This document shows positions 33,689 to 45,665 of a stretch of 64,000 nucleotides of DNA, in pieces. The first letter of the stretch is position 1, and each line of letters begins with the position of its first letter. The translations under genes were made by a program, and so were the position numbers. Origin of the DNA: Acephala macrosclerotiorum (lineage: Eukaryota > Ascomycota > Leotiomycetes > Helotiales > Mollisiaceae); contig MU119202.1 of assembly GCA_014904845.1 (NCBI GenBank), positions 1,116,001 through 1,180,000 of the forward strand, in the 5' to 3' direction. The notes beneath the pieces were generated by a model. That model saw only the letters and a list, made by a program, of their open reading frames with translations. It was not told the DNA's origin and ran no database searches.

Positions 33689-35519
33689 TTAAACAGGAGC
33701 AGTCTCCGCCGCCGCCGCAGTCTTCTCACTAACCCTCGGTCGAGGCACAATCCCACCAATAGGAGCAGCAATCTTAATATTTCCAGCCTCGATGTCCTTC
33801 TGCAATTGATCGAGACGAGAGCCCTTTGGTACAGAGCGCCAGGCTGGAAGACCGCTATCGAATACTTCGTCCATTTCTTCGAGCGTTTTGCCTTTGGTTT
33901 CGGGGGCTGTGAGGAACATGTGGATGAACGCTGCTCCGTTGAATGTTGCGAAGATCATGTACATTTTCCAGTTGCTAGGAGTTTGTTAGTTGGTTTTTAT
34001 GGAGGGGGAAGATGGGACGTACATGTTCCAGAGAAGAGGAGGGACACCAAATGCAAGGACGCAATTCCAGAACCAGTTGGATGCTGTGGCGAGTGACACG
34101 GCTTTGGCTCGGATTTTGTTGGGGAAGATTTCTGCAGGGTAGGTCCAGGATGTCGGACCCCAGGTTGTGGCGAATGTGCAGACGAAGAGATAGGTCATTG
34201 CTACGATGGCTTTCGAGACAGGCTTGTTGTTGTTGACGATCCAGGAGATATCACTATTAGTGGAATTCTTCAGTGGTCCAACGTTGGGCTGGCCGTATGA
34301 AGCTTGGAGTGCTCCAACAATGAAGAGGTAGGACATCATGAGGAAGGATCCGATCAGCATCGATGGACGTCGTCCGAATCTATCAATATAGATGATGGCG
34401 GGTAGAGTGAGTGTGACGTTGAGAATGTATTGGATGGAAGCAGTAAGAAGTGGAGATGCAATGTTCGCTCCCTCCATGATGTCTGTTTTGTTGTCAGCGC
34501 CTGAGACAATCCTGAAATTTTGCAATACTCACAGACAACGTAGTACATCATAACATTCATTCCACAAAGTTGAGACCACATCTGAATCGACATTCCGAGC
34601 AAGACTCTCTTCAACATGCGAGGCTCAATCAATTGCTTGTAGCTGCTGATGGCTTCCTCACGCTCGAAGCGAAGAGCCTCCTCAATTTCCTGGTACTCGG
34701 CAAGAACCTTTGGGTGGTTGATATCTCCGCCTCCATGAAGTTTGGCCATGACTTGGATGGCCTCTTCCCAACGGTCCTTCGATGCAAGCCACCGAGGCGA
34801 TTTTGGCAAAAAGAACATGCCGAAGAACAGGATGACAGCAGGCACGATTTGGACACCCCATGGGATACGGAAAGCAGAAGTTGGCTGGTTTGGGTCATCT
34901 GGTCCACCACCAACCCAGGAGGCTCCGTACTGGATGAAGTATTGAATCAAAATACCCCATGTGATTGCCCATTGCTGCAGGGAGACGACACGGCCACGAA
35001 TTTCCTTGGGAGCGATCTCTGATTGATAGACAGGGCAAATGGACGAAGCAATACCAACACAAAGGCCAGCTACCACACGGCCAAAGACCAGCATGCCAAT
35101 ATCTTGAGCAGCGCATTGGATACTAAACAGGGTCAGAATCTGCACATACCAAATGAATGAAAGTACTCACATCGAACCAACGATCCAAAAGATGGAGGCG
35201 ATTTGGATACTGCTCCTTCGGGAATATCTGTCGGCAACGAAAGAAGATGCTAGAGCGCCAACGAGGGAGCCAAATGGCATTGCGCATGTGATGCCGCCTT
35301 GTCTGTAGGATTTCGGGTGTCCGAAATATTGTTTGTACGCTTGTGTTCCCAACACACCTGACATTGACGAAATATCGAAACCGAACAGTCCACCACCTAT
35401 TGAAGTTAGTGACATCCATAACCGAGGGAGTCTTTGTGATAAAGCTCGACAATTTGAGGAGGGAGCATACCAATGGCGGCGAACGAGCAAATGAAGTACA
35501 CATTGCTGGATTGATACAT
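33689..35519 (-). CDS. MFS sugar transporter
   Basis: Major facilitator sugar:proton symporter of the plasma membrane. Five minus-strand exons (35471-35519, 35171-35396, 34533-35122, 34023-34482, 33689-33974) join in frame to 536 aa with introns of 48-74 bp. Sugar-porter signatures are GGLFGFDISSMSG in TM1, VVAGLCVGIASSICPVYQSE with IAPKEIRGR, LPKSPRWL after TM6, IDRFGRRPS in the second half, YPAEIFPNKIRAKA and PETKGKTLEEMDEVF at the end of TM12. The start MYQSSNVYFICS is only a few residues before TM1, as in a known fungal subgroup. An in-frame open stretch upstream contains no other ATG. The closest substrates in the family are hexoses or xylose; specificity is not determined here. Confidence 0.94.
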
Positions 35520-37552
35520 CTTGACGGTAGGGTACTGCTTCCAGGTGTTGTCCACAGGATGGTGTTTGCTCAGTCCCTTATACTCATGGGACGATACTGT
35601 GGACTAGAGGGTTCAGACTCGAAGGACCGACCCAAGATGCAGAGATGCCAAGAACCCTATATAATAGCTCGCTTTCTCGCAGCTCCCCGAGAATTGGGCC
35701 GTCATGACATTTGGGACTTGCATGGCTCACCTGCTGGCACGCGCAGGGAAGCTACAGTTAGACAGACAGGGCATGATTCGTTGGCTTTTAGCGTTCTGTT
35801 ACTCTAGGTACGGAAGGGTGGGGAGAGAACCCTGGTGGCAGGTTTTCTAGGCTGGTGACTGAACTGCATTGAAAGCGTGGCTCGAAAGAAAGACTCTCCT
35901 GGGTGGCTCGATGGGAGTCGGAGGCCTCCCTCCTGGTTGGTATTTTCGAGGCGTACAGGCTGCTCCAAGTTTATTTCGACAACGTGATGTTCAGGCCGGG
36001 ATCATGCAGTGGACGTTACTCCTCTTCCGGCGGCTGCCCTAGGATCGTTAGTAATTGTCTGGCTCGCTAGTCTCTCCCTCGGAACCGCAGCCTTGTCCTT
36101 CTGCACATCATTTCCACCGCCTTGCGAAGCATTTTGGATAGCTTGAACTTTGGGGAGCTTGCTCGGCGAGCGACAGCAACTTTTCGAACGGATGAAGGCG
36201 GTCTAACCCCCCCAAATCCATCATTTTCACGGCAAACTTCTTGGACGCCTGGGTCTCACCTTGTTCCCCTTTCTTGGGTGGCTTAATCCACGATCGATGA
36301 GGCCGAAGGAGCGCCGCTACTTAGCCCGATCTTCTCCAGTCCCCGCATTCTCTAGCGGGCGACAGGGGCAGTGGCGTTGCTGGCTCACGCTAAAATGTTC
36401 TTCCAGGGACCTTTCGAGTATCAGTTCATTCAACTCATGCGACAATAGGAGAGTGACTGAAGGATCTGGGCCTTTTCCTGAGGTCGTTGTTGAAACCCTT
36501 TTGCTGCCAAGTCTAAGAATCGCGCAATATGGCGAGGTTTCCAGTCGAATGCCTAAAATGGATATGAAGCATGTGATACCTGAACTTTCAGTCGCCGTCG
36601 GGCTAGGAAAGCGTGATCCCCAGAGTTCAACAGTCTGTGATAGTATCGCAATGCGGTGGTTTATGCAGTATACGAAAGCGTACATCGAGGCACGAGCCTC
36701 AAAGATATCCATGGTCGCTAAGTATGTGCTGATTCGAGTTCGAGAACAAGATGTAACGGGTGGATAACGTCCGCCAAACAAAGGTCCATGTGCGGCACAA
36801 GATCTACCGAGTGCAATCAGCATCCCCCCTGGGATTTCACAACTCAATTTGTGTAACATGATCTCGAGTGGCTGCGGATGGCTGATGGCCTGCCCTCATG
36901 ATCAAGCGCACCAGGAAGACTGCATTCTCATATTTGGAAGGTCGTACAGTATCTGCGGGGTCGTGTACGATGCCACCAACCAAGAACTGAAGAGGGGCAA
37001 CTGTGTGCGAGACCGAAATCCAGAAGTAGGCTCAGCGCGGAGTATTTCATACCGAGTGATAGCCAGATCAGTCCATCATGTTGTTCGGGCATTCGAAATC
37101 CCTTCCATAATGAGAATCCATGGAGTCGAGGTTGCAGCGTGGCTGATGCAAGGCAAGGATATACTTTATACCCAGGGATCGAACTGCTGTGAGAAGGATG
37201 GGAGCCCCGCATGTAGAAAAATGGGTCTTCTGCAAAACCGTTCGAATTATTCCCCTGTCGAGGCCTATCAAGGGCTTAATTGTCATGCACCGGGACAACC
37301 TTCTGGTACCTCGGTCCAAGTCCCGGCGGAACAGGTGGAGTCGTTCCGTTAGCTCACTTTCTTAATCTGTCGACATCGTCAATACCATCAATCACAAGCG
37401 ATTCTGCGTTGTCAGATGTCTTTTTGAACGTTCTATTGAGTTGTAAATCATTGGTCCAGGCCGGACTGGACCTCTGTAACGTTGCACAATGCTCGTCCCA
37501 AGAAACATGCTGTCGGTCTAGCTTCACTTCTTAGGATGAGGAGATAATTCCT
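35520..37552. other. About 2 kb without a recognised gene
   Basis: The transporter promoter lies at the left end. Open frames of 160-180 codons overlap on both strands (36261-36767 and 36849-37352 plus; 36317-36859 minus). None has a known motif, and the pair overlapping on opposite strands cannot both be real. The minus frame has a weak helical, regulator-like flavour, perhaps a remnant. I do not annotate them. Confidence 0.4.
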
Positions 37553-38561
37553 CTACAATGTTCTCTGGGTGCTTCCATGCTTGCGCGACATATCTGCGGC
37601 GTAGTCAACTATGGACGTCCTGCAGGAGAAAAATGTTGTGGGACGATCTTTCGGACTTACTTGGTATGACTGCCTCTTGCAGCAATTTCTCCTTTACTAT
37701 TTGTGAATTGTATCGAAGTGTACGCCAGCGTCTTGCCAACTGTGCTTGCGTCAAATATCTTTCCGGACTTCCTGATATTGCTGAACTCACACTTGTCGCA
37801 TTTCACGACAGCTTTGAGAATGTCTCCAACTTGGCCTCCAGAATTCAGATACGTGACTGTGCAGACTCAATCAGGCAAAGCAAGCATCGAAGCTCATCCA
37901 AGCATACCGTTGAGGTCCGTCGAAACGCCGGTAGCATAGAGGCCACGTGAAGCTACTGCCAAAGATCCTCCAAGGTCAACTATGACAATTGGTCAATACT
38001 GGGCTTGAAAAGATTGCACTGATGCTAACCCATGCTGGCTATTGTTCCTCCATGGATGATATTGAGACGGTTCTGTCTTCCGGTGAGATACTAGGCTTGG
38101 CCGAAAGGAAGGGAGGTTCACTGTGTGCTCCTTCTTGATATCAAGCTCGAAATCTACCCGCCCAGGTTCCGCAGCAGTAACTCGAAGCTACGACATTGAC
38201 AGTCAGACCTCGTCTATCACCAGGTAGCTCGCGCCTAATAGGCGTGTGAGATAGTTGATTCATTCTTACATTTTCTCCGAACAGTCTACAGACGGGTACA
38301 AATTAGTACTATTGAATGAACATAGAGCAACAAAAAAAAACAAAGCATAAAAATAATAAGAATTTCTCTTTCGAGCATCTAAATCCGCAACACCCTGGAC
38401 TTGGATTCTGGGACCATGGAAATGGAGTTTATAGCTTCGTACCTCGGCTCTAGCCCTGATTCGGCTTGAAAGGACTTCAAGACCTGTATATGCGTCAGCA
38501 AGACTGCTAACCTTAGGAATAGGAACTCACATACCGATCTTACAAATCTTAAAGCTGACAT
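37553..38561 (-). CDS. Acyl-CoA thioesterase, hotdog fold (ACOT13/PaaI-like)
   Basis: Hydrolyses acyl-CoA thioesters, probably in mitochondria or cytosol. Nine minus-strand exons (38535-38561, 38443-38483, 38270-38285, 38122-38187, 38030-38072, 37908-37979, 37791-37856, 37661-37739, 37553-37619) join in frame to 158 aa, the normal length. Several exons are tiny: 27 bp first, 16 bp third. The hotdog core is VDFELDIKKEHTNRLNIIHGG (as two adjoining pieces), with the conserved HGG before the hydrophobic helix TIASMVDLGGSLAVAS. The core continues with STDLNVTYLNSG, KAVVKCDKFGKTLAYTSI and KGEIAARGSHTK. All introns are GT-AG with matching phases. The short start MSALRFVRSVLKSFQ could form an amphipathic targeting helix. 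It is divergent from TFB2 with 202 bp between starts. Confidence 0.88.
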
Positions 38562-38763
38562 GGTGTTTGCAGTCAATTGTGATGTTGTGAGAACTGGAAG
38601 CTCAACTTGAAGGTGGACGTCACGGGGATGAGGTGGCCCGTGCAACCCCACTCAAGGCTGCGTCGCGACTTCCGCGAGGCTTCACTTCTTTTTGGACAAC
38701 CTCATGCCTGAACAATGATACATCGATAACAATACAGGACTCGAGACTTTGACACTGCCAAAG
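38562..38763. promoter_or_regulatory. Divergent promoter, thioesterase and TFB2
   Basis: 202 bp between two oppositely transcribed starts. A shared promoter is inferred from spacing. No specific site was recognised. Confidence 0.45.
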
Positions 38764-40319
38764 ATGTCTGTCTCAACGTCTGCATCCTTTGAATATCTGG
38801 AGAGGCTGCCAGGTGTCACTTTCCGACGATTGTATCAACAGCCCTCGACAGCTCTGGCCATCTTCCGTCGAATGCTGCCTCATCTTGGTAAGAGTGCAAC
38901 TCCAAGACCGATATTCATGGCTGATCAGAACTAGCGAAGACTTTTGTAATGGCATTGCTATACATGACGAAGCCTCTGCCCCTTTCAGACCTCGATACCT
39001 GGGTCCAACCAAACAGTAAAAGGTCAGCTTTCGTTATCTACACTGTTGACCCTGCTCATGCCATTTTAGGGAAAGAGATCAGGCATTATCACTCCTGTCA
39101 CGACTACATATCGTTACGATCACTGCGCCGAGTCGAGACGACCCTCAGACTGTGACTCTAACCTCGAATTTTGGCTCTTCATTACGACTTGCTTTGACCG
39201 GTGGTGGGGAGCATCAATCCTTCGGTGTGCCGTCACACAATTCGCTCGCAAGCAAGGACACGGCCTTCCTCGACGATTATGCCAGAGATCAGTGGGAGGG
39301 TATACTACATTATGTTGTGAGCAGTGTCGCAGAGAACAGGGGACATGGAGGTGATGGACCAACTGCATCAGTCAAACATTTGCTGGAAGTCGGAAAGCTG
39401 GTCACAAAAGGGAAGTTCACTGGTGGTGGAATTACACAAGCGGGCTTTTCCTTCCTGCTACAGGAAGTCAACGCGCAAGTCTGGACGATGCTACTTCTTT
39501 GGATTGAAAATGCTGAGCCGGTGAGTATATCATTTCCTGCCTGCCCTTGGATGCTAATGTACACAGATGGGACTGGACTCAGTCGAGGTGCTTTCGTTCC
39601 TGTTCATGCTTGGATCCCTAGAGCTGGGTCGCGCATATAGCACTTCCACATTATCAAACTCTCAAAAGCAGATGCTCACGTATTTGGTGGACTTTGGACT
39701 TGTTTATATCCCTCCATCTGGACCAACACAATTCTATCCAACACGTCTAGCAACAACTCTGACATCTGATGCAACCGCTCTCCGCAGCGTGTCTGCCGGT
39801 TTCGACGCTGCTCTGACAGCGGCCAGTGGAGCGAAAGGATTTATTATCATCGAGACGAACTATCGTCTGTATGCGTACACCAACTCGCCCTTGCAGATCG
39901 CTGTTCTCGCTTTGTTCACCAGACTCGGTACTCGATATCCCAACATGGTCTCTGGTCGTATAACTCGAGACTCTGTCGCTAGAGCAATCTCCCATGGCAT
40001 CACATCAGACCAGATCATCTCCTACCTAGGCACACATGCACATCCGCAACTTATCAAAGTGGCATCTACTAGTGGGAACCCAGTCCTTCCCCCTACAGTC
40101 GTTGATCAAATCAAATTGTGGCAGATTGAAAACGAACGAATGAAGGCTACACCTGGCTTCCTATTTAGGGATTTCGACAACCTGAAAGAATACGAAGCCT
40201 GCGTGAGGTACGCCGATGAGATAGGAGTGTTGACCTGGAAGAGCGATGCAAAGAGGATGTTCTTCGTGACGAGACACGAGCAGTTGAGGGACTATATCAA
40301 AAGTCGCAAAGCGAAGTGA
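38764..40319 (+). CDS. TFB2: TFIIH subunit TFB2 (p52)
   Basis: Core subunit of general transcription and repair factor TFIIH; it anchors and stimulates the XPB/Ssl2 helicase in transcription initiation and nucleotide excision repair. Exons 38764-38887, 38935-39022, 39070-39520 and 39567-40319 join in frame to 471 aa with 46-47 bp introns. Recognisable blocks are FEYLERLPGVTFRRLYQQPS, LDTWVQPNSKR, RDQALSLLSRLHI, QWEGILHYVV, GFSFLLQEVNAQVWTMLL, FLFMLGSLELGRAYS, FGLVYIP, FIIIETNYRLYAYT, LFTRLGTRYPNMVSGRITRD and the C-terminal MFFVTRHEQLRDYIKSRK. These cover the full Tfb2 domain. The gene is intact, ending in TGA. Confidence 0.96.
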
Positions 40320-41587
40320 GCGGTCGGATTTGTTGACCATGGTTTCTATCATCTTTGCGGAGCGGTCCGTACACATTCGGGAGCAAGCATAGCGTGGCGT
40401 TGGGTTGACACGGATTCATGGATTGATACTGGAATTTCTCGATGGCCTAAGAGCAAATGGTCTTACAGGTACTACGAACATGGTTGATTGAAAGTCCCAC
40501 TCCATTTCTCGACATATCAAAACTAGAGTACCCGACTTATGGCAGGGCGCCAGTCGGTCACATCACGGCAGATTCACGAACAATTGCAAAGTCTTACTTA
40601 TGGATATCAAAGCTCCACTTCGGTGTCGTTCTCGAGCAATCGCATCCGCCAGAAGCGTTGACATCCGCCAATGTACCTTGTTCCCCGGTTCACTTAAGTT
40701 TAGTTGACCATGAGGAGATCAATCTTTGGGACTGGGTTTGGTCTTGGCCCGCTCCTTTAGATCTGGCGTGCCTAATGAAGCTTCCTCGGCCGCCCAACGT
40801 CGCTGACACCGAGTATTGGGAATCCCACGCTATGATATCGGCTCTCAATATAGAAATGAAGGACGGAGATTGTCACGATGATAGGAGCCCAAGATAAATA
40901 TTTTTCTAGCGGTATCCTTGCTATTGAGCAACTGGGCTTCGCGAATCACTTGGAAATGACGTAGCCGGCGTTTTGACTCTCGAGAGCAGTCACGAAGATC
41001 CCTGCATGATGTGCCGAGTTCCAACAGACAATTGTCTTTCAAGAATATGAAACGAAACTTGAACTTTATCACCGACTTCATTTCTTCTTCATTCCGTTCA
41101 ACTTCATTCAAAGTGATATCTTTTTCAGCATCACCTGCAAGAATCCACGAGGCAAGATTGTGAGACATATCATCTCACGTGCAAATCGATTCAGGCGCTG
41201 AGTGCCCAATCAAGCAGCGTTGGACCCTGCTCGAGTCTGTGGCATCCTAGTCATATGCTCGTCACCCCAAGCCTGTTTCCAATCTCAACTCCAAGCACCC
41301 CACCCAACTTCAGACTTCACATATCCGACGAGAAATCTCTTCAAAACCAACATCCCTATTAATCTCTTTCCAAGAAAACACACTCTTAAGCTCTTACGCC
41401 AGCAGCTCACGACGCCTCCTCAAGCTTTCCGACAGCCAACAAGTCAAGTTCGCGTGGAGCGATTGCAGTGGGGTACGCGATATCGCATACGCCATAACCT
41501 GCTAAGTCTTCTCTTGAGCTCAGCGATCGCACAATAAAACCATACACTTGGTTAGAAGGTACTCCTTCTAGTACACACATCTGCGAA
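40320..41587. other. Intergenic region, TFB2 to DUF8035 gene
   Basis: A 146-codon open frame at 40457-40897 (+) and a 107-codon one at 40845-41168 (-) are not recognisable. They may be chance. The last few hundred bases, which are C/A-rich, look like promoter and 5' UTR of the next gene. Confidence 0.4.
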
Positions 41588-43317
41588 ATGTCTCGAGCAG
41601 ATTACGGATACGGTCGTGGCGGCGGTGGCGGCGGCGGTGGCGGTGGTGGAGAGAGATGGGACAGTGAACGTTTCGCCATCGAGAGAGACCGTACACGATT
41701 CGAGGAGCGGGACTCTCGCTTTTTACGCACAGAAAACTTCGGACGAGGACGAGAAAGATCAGTTGATGAAATCTACGAACGACGTGGGCCGCGAGGATTC
41801 GAAGAAGATAGATATGAGCGACGGGATTACTACGAAGACGACAGAGACTACAACAGATTTGGCCGAGATAGAGGACCGAGTGTTACTATTGAGAAGGAGC
41901 GAGAGAGGGAATATGAACCTGAGTCACCAAGACGGAGCAACAGACCAGCTTTTTTGAGACGGCAGTCTAGTTTGGATACCTTCGATCGCAAGCCTTTGAC
42001 GAGATTCGTCGAGAGAGAAGAGTATGGCCCGCCTGCGAGGTATCGACCAGAAGTCAGACCTCCTCCAGTAGCACCTTTGACACCAATTCCGTTACCAAGA
42101 TCAAGAGGTCTACCACCACCAAGGCGATATGCCGAGCGAGATCGAGAATACTTCGATGAAATCGAGATTGCAGAACCAGACTTCTATGGCGATGATCGAT
42201 ACAGAGGATACCCAGAGAGAGTTCGCGAGAGAGAAATCATCAGAAAGAAAAGACGAAGCAGGAGCCGAGAGAGTCGAGCAAGTCACAGCATCCGAAGTAG
42301 TGTGAGAAGCAGCAGTATCAGTTCTTCGAGCAGTAGCGACACAACAGCCATCAGTGTGAGAAGTGAGTTCCCGAAGAAAGGAAAAACTAGAATGCCTGCT
42401 AGGCTCGTCAGCAAGAAGGCAATAATCGACCTTGGCTATCCCTTTGAAGAAGAGGTAAATAACTGATATGCAGAAGGGGACAAAATCGCTGACATACTTT
42501 TAGGGAGAAACGATCATCATCCAGAAAGCGCTTGGCCGTGAGAATATCGACGAAGTCATCAAGCTTAGTGAGGACTACAAATCATCCGAGAGTGAGTCCC
42601 CAGTTTTCTATTCCGTCAATATCACCTCCTTGTTTTGCCCTAAAATCCCAAACAGCTGTGTTTAATCCTTCGACGAGTCTAACGACGTATTCTTACAAAT
42701 CAGAACACGAAATGCACGGGGGTCGCTCTGAAGCCGGCACTGTCATTGAAGAACGCCATGAAGTGTTCACCATTCCCCCATCACCTCCATCAGCGCCATA
42801 TATGCCGCCTCCCCCACCTGTACAAATTGTAGAAGAATCTAAGTTTGTTGAACACCGCGCACCATCTCCTCGCCATCACCACCATGGTGGCGCTGTCATC
42901 ATCGATGCCGGACCGCGCGAGGAAAGCACTTTCATCGAAAAGCGAAGAGAGGTCTATGAGACTTCAGATCCCATGCCTGTTGGACCTCTTGCTTTAGTAC
43001 TGCCTCCCGAGCGCCATAGGGTAAAGGACGAGCGTGCTATCCGAGCTGAGATCAAGGCTCTTGAAGCCGAGAAGGAAGCCCTGCGAGCGGAGAAGCGTGC
43101 CGAACGAGAAATGCGCAAAGCGGACCGGATCCGTCGAGAAGGTCGCGCATCTGAAAGCGAACTTGTTCTATACGAGCGCGATCGCTTTGATACGGCTGAC
43201 GAAGAGGTTACGGTGGTTAGGAGGGAGAGAATTGAGGAGCCCGACGGAGGAGTCAGGATTGAGAAGGACAAGAAAGGTAGGATGTCTATCAGTGTGCCAA
43301 AATATCTCTATAAATAG
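41588..43317 (+). CDS. DUF8035 protein, Arg/Glu-rich with poly-Gly
   Basis: Exons 41588-42454, 42504-42591 and 42704-43317 join in frame to 522 aa. The N-terminus has a run of about 11 glycines coded by GGN triplets. It continues as a highly charged, probably disordered region rich in Arg, Glu, Asp and Tyr, followed by an RS-like stretch (KKRRSRSRESRASHS) and a Ser tract. The compact conserved block, GKTRMPARLVSKKAIIDLGY, is followed by PFEEEGETIIIQKALGREN and DEVIKLSEDYK. I recognise it as the fungal DUF8035 domain, whose function is unknown. The C-terminal half has a His cluster and a long charged helix (AEIKALEAEKEALRAEKRAE) likely to form a coiled coil, ending PKYLYK. The composition suggests an RNA- or chromatin-associated scaffold, which is speculative. 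Confidence 0.85.
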
Positions 43318-45665
43318 ATGGTATTCTACTATCCTCTGGTGGGTTAGTCACGGCATCAGGGGATTCTTCTAAGGGAATGAAGCTAACTTGGTATTTTTGC
43401 AGTTCCTCCACCAAGGTTGTTGAGAGCTATGCTTGCCACTCTTACATAAACGTTGTGCGAATTCAGCGAGTGGCGTACAGCATCTAGCTTGGACTTCGGA
43501 GTTGCTCGGCGTATTTGGATCTTTTTCATATGCTCTGGTGCAACAAGAAATACGGACTACAGTAAGGCCGGGTCAGGCTCTGAGATATACGCTGGTTTGG
43601 GGAGATCTGGGATTGGCCTCTGGCAGGACAGCATGGACTTTTGATTCGATTCTTTCTTCAATGTTGAATATGTGTTTTGATAGTATTAAGGATATAAATG
43701 GAATGCGATGAGATTATGAATTCGTACGGATGTTTCACTGTTTCATTGATCTCCCCCTGATGGATCAATGTTCCTCTCGATGACTCAATGGCAAGTGCCA
43801 AAAAGAGAAGAGAACCCATCACCTAGTCTTTCCCAAGAAAGAGGCTTCACCTGCCCCCTCGCTCGCTAGTTTCACCGACTAGCGCCACCTGCCTTCATCA
43901 CCACTTCCATCCGTCCTTCCTCGGACATTTTCTCCAAACTTGATTCTCGACATTCGTGTCTACCCCATTCTCGAAGAGCATCAAAAACGGCTGAACAACT
44001 CCTACCGAGAGTCACAATCTGCCTCCGTCATTCTACCGAAACGACAGAGCATGGCGTGCAACTTCTAGAAGCTGGGCCTTGCAGCATCAAGTCTTTGCAA
44101 TTGGTACGTGATGCTATTCTACCTTCTCCCATATAACTATTACCTATAGTTCTCGACCACGGTCTCGCAAACGCTTACCTTCCACCTACTGCCTTCTCCA
44201 CCGGTCTGTCTGTGTACCTTCAAATTGTGGCGAGGAGCATGCATTGTTTTCCAAGGTCATTCATGTACGCCGCCGTCTTGACTTCTTAGGTCTTTGGTCC
44301 TGCGTTCAAAGGCGATAGATCTTGTCACTTTCCATATCTCGGTCAGAAGTTTACCATGTTCCTCTTACCTTGCGGTACTACATCTGCACATGCGAATATT
44401 TCTCTTTGTTTCCAATGCTCCTACTACTCCAAATGCTAGTCTTGGACCAGACGTATCGTGCCTCGGTCTTATGATTAAGAAACTCCGCGATTCGTGCATC
44501 CTGGCTTCTGTACTCTGTCTTCACATCTTCCCCCCGGTCGTTTTCTTGAATCTCCGCTTGGGAAAGAGCACAAGCGTTTCTTTACTTGCCATTCTACGGC
44601 GATGTTGAGCAGTAGCAACCAGGATCCAAGGCTCGTGATGCTTTACGCTCCCCACCGTCGTCTGTTAGGAAGCTAAGGCAAATGTATTCCTCAAACAAAG
44701 ACTCCGTACTCGCTTCCACCTAATGGGAGACCATGTTCGCAACTGATAAGCCGAAATCCATCGGCATTGACTTGGTGGCAAATGCTCACTACTTCACAAT
44801 TTTTTATGTCTTTCGTCGAAAGACTTGGAAGTCACACACCTCCAGCCCATGCCGTTCAGGAGCAAGGTCGGCCGGCTAATGTGCGAACCTCGTATCCCTT
44901 ACCATATTATTTTATTTGTCAGAAAGCCAAGGACGAGAGAAGTTCAGCCAACGTTCACTACTCCCACGAGACCTCACTTCATGAAGAAGGGCACTATGAA
45001 AGCTTCAAGATTCTTCTTCATCATTCACTTGTCATCGATCCCCTTTTTGAGAACTTGTGAGAGTTGCAATGTTATCCAATGCCGGCCCACAAACCCCTGA
45101 CTGAACTGGCAGTTTCTCCCTCGGGGATTCTGTCATTGATGGCTCGTCTGTCCAACCCCATTGCTTTGAAACTACACTTTGTCTTTGATTTGCGCCTCAT
45201 TGTCTAAGTCCTGAGTCCTGAGTCCTGATCGGATATCGAGATTGAGACAGAGTATTCTCAATGTCTGTCCTCGTGTCAGAAACTCGGAGCTTAGGAAACC
45301 CGTGGTACTCCCAATTTCGCCACTCAACATTGGCCACTGCGGCATCACATGCTTCAAAGTCCCACTCCGCAAAATTGTGAGTTGTGTATTCCACGCATTT
45401 CGAATCGCCCTAATGACTGTGGCATCTCGTATCTAGTATCGCTGCTAAAAGACTGTATTCCCACCATGTGCCTGACCCCGGTTCCTGTTCCCAAGTCTGT
45501 ATCCCATCCCAGTATAAGATATCAAAGCCGTGAGACACCTGTCTACACCTGTTCCTCCGTATTGAATGTCCCATAACGCCTGTTTCGTGTATGTATACTC
45601 TCGGTTCGTGCATGGAGCTTCAAAAAGGCTCAATTCCCATGTGGGGTGTGAGCGAGCTGAAACAC
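43318..45665. other. About 2.3 kb between convergent genes, no gene recognised
   Basis: The stretch lies between the 3' ends of the DUF8035 gene (+) and the REEP-like gene (-). Open frames are short and overlapping, and none was recognised. The sequence is pyrimidine-rich on the plus strand from 43840 to 44700. No clear repeat was seen. Confidence 0.4.

Noticed and set aside
36261..37352. Open frames of 160-180 codons on both strands
   Set aside because: They overlap antiparallel, have no motifs and no convincing introns; probably chance in moderately GC-rich DNA.
40457..40897. 146-codon plus-strand frame after TFB2
   Set aside because: No family, no clear promoter, and composition not distinct from flanking non-coding sequence; left unannotated.
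41616..41957. Second plus-strand frame over the poly-Gly part of the DUF8035 gene
   Set aside because: Shadow of the GGN repeat and Arg/Glu-rich codons of the real gene.
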